64,000 nucleotides of DNA from the NCBI RefSeq assembly GCF_036621415.1, contig NZ_CP030941.1:434001-498000 (forward strand). Direction: 5' to 3'. This DNA comes from Nitratireductor thuwali (GTDB lineage: Bacteria > Pseudomonadota > Alphaproteobacteria > Rhizobiales > Rhizobiaceae). Position numbers and translations under genes: made by a program. Positions within the stretch are counted from its first letter, which is position 1, and each line of letters starts with the position of its first letter. Below, in pieces: positions 58,955 through 64,000 of this stretch. The notes under the pieces were generated by a model, which worked only from the letters and a program-made list of their open reading frames with translations, searched no databases and had not been told where the DNA came from.

Positions 58955-59854
58955 TCAGAACCTGCCGGTCTCGGCGAACATTTCGAAGGTGGCACGGATG
59001 TGGTCGGCTGCGGCCCTTACCGGGGCCGAAGCATCCGGGCCGACGATCATGCCCAGGCGGTAATTGCCCATTTTCGGCATCCCGTCCTTCTCGGTTAGTT
59101 CCACGAGATCGCCGCCGAGGAAGGTCTTGGGAAGCGGCGCGACGGCGAGCCCGGCCAGGATCGCTGCGCGTTGCCCTGCCGTGTGGGCGCTCATATAGGC
59201 GATGCGATAGTCGCGCCCCTGTTCGTTCAGCGCCTTGACGGCGGCCGCGCGCCATGCGCAGCCATCCTCCCATAGCGACACCGGCAAGGGCTCGCGCAGA
59301 TGGGCGCAGCCGCCCTTGGTCCCGGCCCACACGATCGGCTCCGTCATGAGAACCTCGACGTCGCTCGTGTCGGCGCAGTCCGAGCAGGTCAAAAGGGTAA
59401 TGTCGAGCTGGCGCGCGGCCATCCGCTTGCGCAGATTGGCGCTCTGGTCGATCGTCACATCCACGGCGATTGCCGGATGGGTCTCGGCAAAGCGCTTGAG
59501 CACGCTCGGCAGGACGCGCTCGCCATAATCGTCGGGCGAGCCCAGCCGCACGATGCCGCTGATATCCGGCATCACGAATTTCGACACCGCCTCCCGGTTG
59601 AGCGCCAGAAGCCGGCGCGCATAGCCGAGCAGCATCTCACCGTCCGCCGTCAGCGAGACGGACCGCGCGTCGCGCAGGAAAACGGACCGGCCCAGCAACT
59701 CCTCCAGCTTCTTGATCTGCATGGAAACGGCCGAGGGGGTCCGGAAAACGGCATTCGCCGCCGCGGTGAAGCTGCCCGTTTCGGCAATGGCGACAAAGGT
59801 GCGCAGCACATCGAGTTCCAGCAGCGGCATGGGGTGGTTGAGTGGGGCGTTCAT
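58955..59854 (-). CDS. LysR-family transcriptional regulator
   Basis: 299 residues, standard LysR length. The N-terminal HTH (about 10-70) includes LLELDVLRTFVAIAETGSFT, AANAVFRTPSAVSMQIKKLE and LLGRSVFLRDARSVSLTADG. The effector domain follows. It is divergent from the DUF1127 gene with 119 bp between, so it may control the small-protein locus. No clue to the effector. Confidence 0.88.
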   Translation of the reverse strand: MNAPLNHPMPLLELDVLRTFVAIAETGSFTAAANAVFRTPSAVSMQIKKLEELLGRSVFLRDARSVSLTADGEMLLGYARRLLALNREAVSKFVMPDISGIVRLGSPDDYGERVLPSVLKRFAETHPAIAVDVTIDQSANLRKRMAARQLDITLLTCSDCADTSDVEVLMTEPIVWAGTKGGCAHLREPLPVSLWEDGCAWRAAAVKALNEQGRDYRIAYMSAHTAGQRAAILAGLAVAPLPKTFLGGDLVELTEKDGMPKMGNYRLGMIVGPDASAPVRAAADHIRATFEMFAETGRF

Positions 59855-59973
59855 GGCATCGCTTTCAATTTCGTTGATGCAAAACATCATTTCATTGCGT
59901 TTGATTGAACATCATCTCCGCGCCATAGTCAATCCCGAGGCCGACGATCCGGCGTACTTGAAGGAGAAGGACC

Positions 59974-60162
59974 ATGACCATTCACACACGCATCACCAGC
60001 TATCTGCGCCGCAGGGCCGCTCTGTGGGAACGTCGGCGCACCGAGCGCTTTATCCAGAACCTGCCGGCCGAAGTGCAGAAGGATATCGGCTGGCCGGGCA
60101 GCGACAACGGCCGGTCGTCGAACCAGCAGGCGTCGCTGTCGCACTGGGAACACCGCTGGTAG
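59974..60162 (+). CDS. DUF1127 small protein
   Basis: 62 residues. The middle, YLRRRAALWERRRTERFIQN followed by LPAEVQKDIGWP, is the DUF1127 motif. It is Arg-rich and may bind RNA: related alphaproteobacterial DUF1127 proteins such as Rhodobacter CcaF1 affect RNA maturation. AAGGAGAAGGACC precedes the ATG. It is the first of three small genes in a row and is divergent from a LysR gene. Confidence 0.85.
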   Translation: MTIHTRITSYLRRRAALWERRRTERFIQNLPAEVQKDIGWPGSDNGRSSNQQASLSHWEHRW

Positions 60163-60181
60163 AAATGAAAGGAGCATCGGT

Positions 60182-60319
60182 ATGCCGGTACACACCCTCT
60201 GGAAAAGCATGAGCGAGTTCCTGCGCGAATTCTCGGCGATCATGGACCACGCCCGCACCGGCAGGCCCTCCCCGCATCGTGGGGCCGGCAACCGGCCTCC
60301 CGCTGCGGGGCGCAGGTGA
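60182..60319 (+). CDS. 45-residue protein downstream of DUF1127
   Basis: A short gene encoding 45 residues, with AAAGGAGCATCGGT directly before its ATG. It reads PVHTLWKSMSEFLREFSA as a likely amphipathic helix, followed by a basic, Pro/Gly-rich tail. It begins 20 bp after the DUF1127 stop and is probably in the same transcript. No family recognised. Confidence 0.6.
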   Translation: MPVHTLWKSMSEFLREFSAIMDHARTGRPSPHRGAGNRPPAAGRR

Positions 60320-60473
60320 CGTGAGGCGTGTCGCATTTTCTAACGGCCGCTTCGCATTTGCAGCGGCGACGGTAGCCGGCTGGCACTAAAAGGCGCGCAA
60401 CGAGACGCTCCACTCCATGGCTAACCAGGTAAGGCGCTCGGTGTAAGCCGGACAACCGTTCATGGAGACTGAA

Positions 60474-60614
60474 ATGAAGCTGTTGAGAATGTTCCGAAAG
60501 ACGAACCGCCGCCGCGCCCGATTGGCGCATGGTGACCGCAGTCGCCTTGCAGCAAGCATGCCTGGCGAAACCGGCGCGCTCGCCGGCCTTCGGCTCGGGA
60601 TGCTGGTCAACTAG
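60474..60614 (+). CDS. 46-residue basic protein followed by a strong terminator
   Basis: 46 residues from the ATG at 60474, with GGAGACTGAA upstream. The N-terminal half is very basic (KLLRMFRKTNRRRARL), the rest neutral and Gly/Leu rich (GALAGLRLGMLVN at the end). A near-perfect hairpin terminator starts 27 bp after its stop, which supports a real transcript. It could also be the coding trace within a small RNA. Function unknown. Confidence 0.5.
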   Translation: MKLLRMFRKTNRRRARLAHGDRSRLAASMPGETGALAGLRLGMLVN

Positions 60615-60640
60615 CCGCTGCGTAACGAGACCGTCCCATC

Positions 60641-60671
60641 AAAAGCCGCTTCCTCGCACGAAGCGGCTTTT
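60641..60671 (+). terminator. Rho-independent terminator
   Basis: Stem AAAAGCCGCTT pairs with AAGCGGCTTTT around CCTCGCACG, and the 3' arm ends in a U-run. This is the clearest intrinsic terminator in the window. It closes the small-protein locus before the regulator gene at 60805, and since the stem has A and U ends it may work in both directions. Confidence 0.85.
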
Positions 60672-60804
60672 CCGTGACCGGACTGTTGCCCGCCGGGCAC
60701 AAAAGTCGTGTGAGCGTCAGGACAAGCCATTGACAGCAACCATCAATCAGGCGCAGGCTTTCTTGTTAGCGACATTGTATGGCGGCTTATATAGGGGCTG
60801 TGGC

Positions 60805-61803
60805 ATGCGGGAAGACAAACCGATAAAGCGCTCCCTCGTTTTCTTTCTCGTGCCCGATTTCACGCTGGTGGCGTTCGCCACCGCGCTGGAGCCGTTGCGC
60901 GCTGCCAATCGCATGGCCGGTTACGAGGCCTATACCTGGCGGCTTGCCAGTTTCGACGGCCAGCCCGTTCGCGCCTCCAACGGCGTGGAGATCGCTGTCG
61001 ACTTCTCGCTGGCCGAGGAGCGGCAGAAGATGGGCGGACGCGAACGGCCGACGATGGTGGTCATATGCGGCGGCCTCAATATCGAGAACTATGCCAACAA
61101 GTCCGTCTTCGCCTGGCTGCGCGAGGAGTACAACCGCGGTGTGGCCGTGGGCGGACTTTGCACCGGCGCCCATATCCTGGCTGCCGCCGGGCTGCTGGCC
61201 AACAAGCGCTGCGCCATCCATTGGGAAAACCTGCCCGGTTTCGCCGAAAAATACCCCAAGGCCAATGTCTTCGCCGACCTGTTCGAGATCGACTCCAACA
61301 TCTACACCTGCGCCGGCGGCACGGCCTCCATGGACATGATGTTCCAGCTCATCGGCGAGGATTTCGACGACAATCTGGTCAACCGGGTCTGCGAGCAGAT
61401 GCTGACCGACCGCGTGCGCAGCCCCTCGGACCGGCAGCGCCTGCCGCTTCGCGCCCGCCTGGGCGTGCAGAACTCGAAGGTGCTGACGATCATAGAGTTG
61501 ATGGAAGCCAATCTGAGCGAACCGCTCTCGCTGGTCGAGATCGCCGCCGCCGTCGGGCTTTCCCGGCGCCAGATCGAGCGGCTGTTCCGCCAGGAGATGG
61601 GCCGCTCGCCCGCCCGCTACTACCTGGAAATCCGTCTCGACCGCGCCCGCCACCTGCTGGTGCAGTCGACGCTGCCCGTGGTCGAGGTGGCGGTCGCCTG
61701 CGGTTTCGTCTCCGCCTCGCATTTCTCCAAATGCTATCGCGAGCTCTACGCCCGCTCGCCCCAGCAGGAACGCGCCGACCGGAAGCAGCTCATGGCCGCT
61801 TGA
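60805..61803 (+). CDS. GlxA-family AraC regulator with DJ-1/PfpI domain (GbdR-like)
   Basis: 332 residues. Residues about 8-190 form a class I amidotransferase-like (DJ-1/PfpI) domain: SLVFFLVPDFTLVAFATALE, MVVICGGLNIENYANKSVF, VGGLCTGAHILAAAGLLANK and IHWENLPGFAEKYP. Residues about 225-325 form the AraC double HTH: IAAAVGLSRRQIERLFRQEM and VAVACGFVSASHFSKCYREL. GbdR, the glycine betaine/dimethylglycine regulator, has this architecture. Sarcosine dehydrogenase-like genes in the window (63347, 29868) fit, but other GlxA regulators control arginine or carnitine genes, so the ligand is not fixed. Confidence 0.85.
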   Translation: MREDKPIKRSLVFFLVPDFTLVAFATALEPLRAANRMAGYEAYTWRLASFDGQPVRASNGVEIAVDFSLAEERQKMGGRERPTMVVICGGLNIENYANKSVFAWLREEYNRGVAVGGLCTGAHILAAAGLLANKRCAIHWENLPGFAEKYPKANVFADLFEIDSNIYTCAGGTASMDMMFQLIGEDFDDNLVNRVCEQMLTDRVRSPSDRQRLPLRARLGVQNSKVLTIIELMEANLSEPLSLVEIAAAVGLSRRQIERLFRQEMGRSPARYYLEIRLDRARHLLVQSTLPVVEVAVACGFVSASHFSKCYRELYARSPQQERADRKQLMAA

Positions 61804-61896
61804 GCAGGCGGTTCCTGCACAAAGCGAGTAGAGCATGTCGGTTTAGCCGTTGCCAGGCCGTCCTAGGGGTCTTCGACGGATCATTAGGAGTGGGCC

Positions 61897-62382
61897 ATGG
61901 CCACCAAAATCGACATCGAACCGGCATCAGAGCACGAACTCGTGCTGGCGCGCATCATCGATGCGCCGCGCGCAAACATCTTCCGTGCGTGGACGGACCC
62001 GGACGTCCTGAAGCGATGGTTCACCCCCGCGCCGTGGACGACGTCGAGGGCGGAACTCGACGTGCGCCCGGGCGGCTCCAGCCTTGTCGTCATGAAAGAC
62101 CCCGACGGCAACGAGTACCCGAACAAGGGCGTCTATCTCGAAGTCGTGGAGAACGAGAAGATCGTGCTCACCGACGCCTATACGGAGGCCTGGGTGCCTT
62201 CCGGCAAGCCCTTCTTCACCCTCGTCCTGACCCTGGAAGACGAAGGCGACGGCAAGACCCGCTACATCGCCCGCGCACGCCATTGGACGGCCGAAGACCG
62301 CGAGGCCCACGAGAAGATGGGTTTCCACGAAGGATGGGGCCAGTGCGCCGGGCAACTCGAGGCGGTGGCCGCGAAGCTCTGA
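61897..62382 (+). CDS. SRPBCC/AHSA1-family protein
   Basis: 161 residues. It opens LVLARIIDAPRANIFRAWTDP, followed by LKRWFTPAPWTT, DVRPGGSSLVVMKDPDG and, near the end, THKA-like HEKMGFHEGWGQCAGQLEA. These are typical of the AHSA1 branch of the SRPBCC (START/Bet v1) fold, which has a hydrophobic ligand cavity. Ligand unknown. It stands between the GbdR-like gene and a DUF1194 gene on the other strand. Confidence 0.85.
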   Translation: MATKIDIEPASEHELVLARIIDAPRANIFRAWTDPDVLKRWFTPAPWTTSRAELDVRPGGSSLVVMKDPDGNEYPNKGVYLEVVENEKIVLTDAYTEAWVPSGKPFFTLVLTLEDEGDGKTRYIARARHWTAEDREAHEKMGFHEGWGQCAGQLEAVAAKL

Positions 62383-62412
62383 GGGCCTGCCTGTAACGAT
62401 GGCGTGACCCGC

Positions 62413-63267
62413 TCACGAGTCGCGGTACATCCAGGAGCGGTTCTGCCACATCTTTTCGCCGATGAGACAATCGACGGCGCTGGCCTGGGCGAGGACGAAG
62501 TGCACGCCTCCCTCGCCTTCCGGCGGCTCCATCGGTTTGCCGGCCAGTTCGATGACGAGCTTGCGGCGGACGGCCTCCGGAAACTGCGACCAGTCGTTGA
62601 CCGGTATCATGAAGGCGCCGGGCCCCCCGATCACGCAGTCGCGGTAATAGATGTCGAGATCTTCCACATCGAACGACGTCGCCAGGCCGCCACTGGTCAT
62701 CAGCGGCAGCCCGTTGATGGTGACGCCCTGCTCCGTCAGCCGGTCTCGGGCGGGTGTCACGGGCGGCCCCTGATTGTTGGGTCCGTCGCCGGAAACATCG
62801 ACCACCCGGCGCAGGCCGCGATAGCCGCTTTCGGCCAGCAGATCGGCCGCAAAGCCCAGCGCTCCCGAAATCGACGTGCGCCGCGCGCTGCTGGGCGGGT
62901 TCGCCGAAAGGCGCTCCGCCAGACGAACCGCATCCTCGCGGGATGCGATCGTCGTCCAAGGCACCACCACGGACTGTGTAAACTCGCCAGCCCATTCGAA
63001 ATAGGTCACCGCGATCCTGCCATGGGCTCCTTCGAGAACGGCATTGACGACATCCTCATGGGCAAGCGCGGCCGCATAGCCCCGGCGCTGGATCTCGAGC
63101 TCGTCCTGCGACATCGACAGCGATACGTCCACCGCCAGGACGAGTTCCACGTCCACGACTTCCTGCGAGCCGCCGGATTGGGGCTGGAGAACCAGGCCCG
63201 ACAGAACACCCAACGCGGCAAGCGCGCTCTTTCTCAGCCGGCGCCAGGGTTCCCTGTCATGGTCCAT
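62413..63267 (-). CDS. Exported DUF1194 (von Willebrand A-fold) protein
   Basis: 284 residues from the ATG at 63267. A signal sequence (ALAALGVLSGLVLQPQ) leads to a VWA fold with the metal-ion site Asp47-x-Ser49-x-Ser51 in AVDVSLSMS. DUF1194 blocks follow: RRGYAAALAHEDVVNAV, IAVTYFEWAGEFTQSVVVPW, GALGFAADLLAESGYRG and VVDVSGDGPNNQGPPV. The C-terminal half ends with AVDCLIGEKMWQNRSW. VWA proteins bind partners through the metal site; partners here are unknown. Confidence 0.85.
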   Translation of the reverse strand: MDHDREPWRRLRKSALAALGVLSGLVLQPQSGGSQEVVDVELVLAVDVSLSMSQDELEIQRRGYAAALAHEDVVNAVLEGAHGRIAVTYFEWAGEFTQSVVVPWTTIASREDAVRLAERLSANPPSSARRTSISGALGFAADLLAESGYRGLRRVVDVSGDGPNNQGPPVTPARDRLTEQGVTINGLPLMTSGGLATSFDVEDLDIYYRDCVIGGPGAFMIPVNDWSQFPEAVRRKLVIELAGKPMEPPEGEGGVHFVLAQASAVDCLIGEKMWQNRSWMYRDS

Positions 63268-63346
63268 CCGATGGATTTTAGCGCGGGCGCCGTCCACGGC
63301 AAGCAGCCGCAGCGCAGCGCCCGATCAATCTTCCGCAGCCGGTGTC

Positions 63347-64000
63347 CTAGCCGTCGGCCCGCAGCGCCGCATTTTCCGGGTCGAACGGGCTCTCGGCGAT
63401 CACGGTCGCTTCGTGCAGCTTGCCGAGAATCTTGATCTCCAGCCTCGTCCCCTCGCCCGCCGCCTCCGGGCGCACCATGGCAAGCGCCAGGCTCTTGCCG
63501 ACGCGCCAGCCATAGCCGCCATGGGTCGCCCGGCCGATCAGCTTGCCGTCGCGGTAAATGGCTTCATTGCCGCGCGCGTCCGCATCGGTGATTCCGTGCA
63601 CCTCGAGCGTGACATAGTTCCAGTTGAGACCCTCCTCCCGCTGCCTGACGAGAGCGTCACGGCCGATGAAATCGCCTTTCTCCAGACGCACGAAACGGTC
63701 CAGCCCGCTTTCCCAGGCGGTATATTCGATGGAAAGCTCGCGCGGAATGAGGCGGTAGCTCTTCTCGATGGCCATGGCGGTCATGGCGCGAATGCCGAAT
63801 GGCTTTATGCCGAACTCGGCGCCGGCCTCCATCAGCATGTCGAAAATGGCGTTCTGCATCTCGATCGGGTGATGCAGCTCCCAGCCGAGCTCGCCGACGA
63901 AATTGACCCGCAGGGCGTGCGCCGTGGCATGGCCGAGCGATACCTTGCGACCCGACAGCCATGGAAAATCTGCATTGGCAAGCCTCGTGCGCGTGAGTTT
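63347..64000 (-). CDS. C-terminal part of a dimethylglycine/sarcosine dehydrogenase-like protein (5' end outside window)
   Basis: An open frame of 217 residues runs from base 64000 to the stop at 63347. It is the GcvT-like aminomethyltransferase end of a DAO-GcvT fusion: LGHATAHALRVNFVGELGWEL (partial), FGIKPFGIRAMTAMAIEKSY, LEKGDFIGRDALVRQREEG and VTHGGYGWRVGKSLALAMV-like stretch, ending ATVIAESPFDPENAALR. The enzyme would oxidise dimethylglycine or sarcosine and load the one-carbon unit onto THF. It is a second such gene, distinct from that at 29868. A GbdR-like regulator lies 1.5 kb away. Confidence 0.85.
   Translation of the reverse strand, partial: KLTRTRLANADFPWLSGRKVSLGHATAHALRVNFVGELGWELHHPIEMQNAIFDMLMEAGAEFGIKPFGIRAMTAMAIEKSYRLIPRELSIEYTAWESGLDRFVRLEKGDFIGRDALVRQREEGLNWNYVTLEVHGITDADARGNEAIYRDGKLIGRATHGGYGWRVGKSLALAMVRPEAAGEGTRLEIKILGKLHEATVIAESPFDPENAALRADG

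Noticed and set aside
1..64000. CRISPR arrays, prophage, tRNA or rRNA genes
   Set aside because: No regularly spaced direct repeats, phage structural genes, cloverleaf or rRNA-like sequence was recognised on reading; a tRNA scan was not run.

Overview
The window is a GC-rich chromosomal stretch from an alphaproteobacterium, most likely a Hyphomicrobiales member close to Mesorhizobium/Phyllobacteriaceae. The pointers are an acpXL-lpxXL operon for very-long-chain lipid A acylation, a PutR-type Lrp regulator divergent from putA, a DUF1127 small-protein locus, a ROSE-like RNA thermometer before an Hsp20 operon, and dispersed palindromic repeats typical of that group. I saw no phage genes, transposase, CRISPR array, rRNA or tRNA gene. 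The placement is inferred from gene content, not from a marker gene.

Layout. 1-6.3 kb: proline catabolism (putA, cut by the window edge, and putR), 2-keto-3-deoxygluconate kinase, succinate-semialdehyde dehydrogenase, an AEC permease and a histidine-phosphatase-like protein. 6.4-11.2 kb: the acpXL/fabF2XL/fabF1XL/adh2XL/lpxXL operon. 11.3-18.3 kb: an L,D-transpeptidase, an M20 amidohydrolase and a complete peptide-type ABC importer. 18.4-25.2 kb: a TSUP exporter, small proteins, an AraC regulator, cobQ (B12 synthesis), and a valine-catabolism pair (acyl-CoA dehydrogenase and mmsB). 25.3-25.5 kb: a highly structured intergenic segment ending in a terminator, a candidate small RNA. 25.5-32.5 kb: an aminotransferase, an MttB-family methyltransferase, a DUF559 gene attached to a palindromic element, and a dimethylglycine/sarcosine dehydrogenase-like enzyme.

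35.5-49.0 kb is the core of the window. It holds homocysteine S-methyltransferase (bmt), a second MttB-family protein, a stand-alone B12-binding corrinoid protein, DUF1638, a Virul_Fac-type protein, a MetV-like Cys-rich protein, MetF, a pterin-dependent methyltransferase and a RACo/RamA-type corrinoid activase. Together they look like a corrinoid methyl-transfer network. Methyl groups from quaternary amines such as glycine betaine (via MttB) or from methyl-THF would pass through the corrinoid protein to homocysteine or to THF, with MetVF linking to the folate pool and the dehydrogenase consuming the dimethylglycine. Two nearly identical 22-bp palindromes precede bmt and the pterin methyltransferase. 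Every enzyme expected to touch the corrinoid carries an Arg/Gly-rich basic tail, while the corrinoid protein itself starts with a strongly acidic segment; I regard this as the most interesting observation here.

49.1-54.6 kb: a sugar-acid module (UxaA-type dehydratase, TRAP transporter, divergent GntR/FCD regulator). 54.6-55.9 kb: a two-gene Hsp20 operon. 56-64 kb: a fatty-acid desaturase, a DksA-like protein, a stand-alone LigD polymerase domain, a LysR regulator, a small-protein locus, a GbdR/GlxA-type regulator, an SRPBCC protein, a DUF1194 protein and the C-terminal part of another sarcosine/dimethylglycine dehydrogenase-like protein that continues past the window end.
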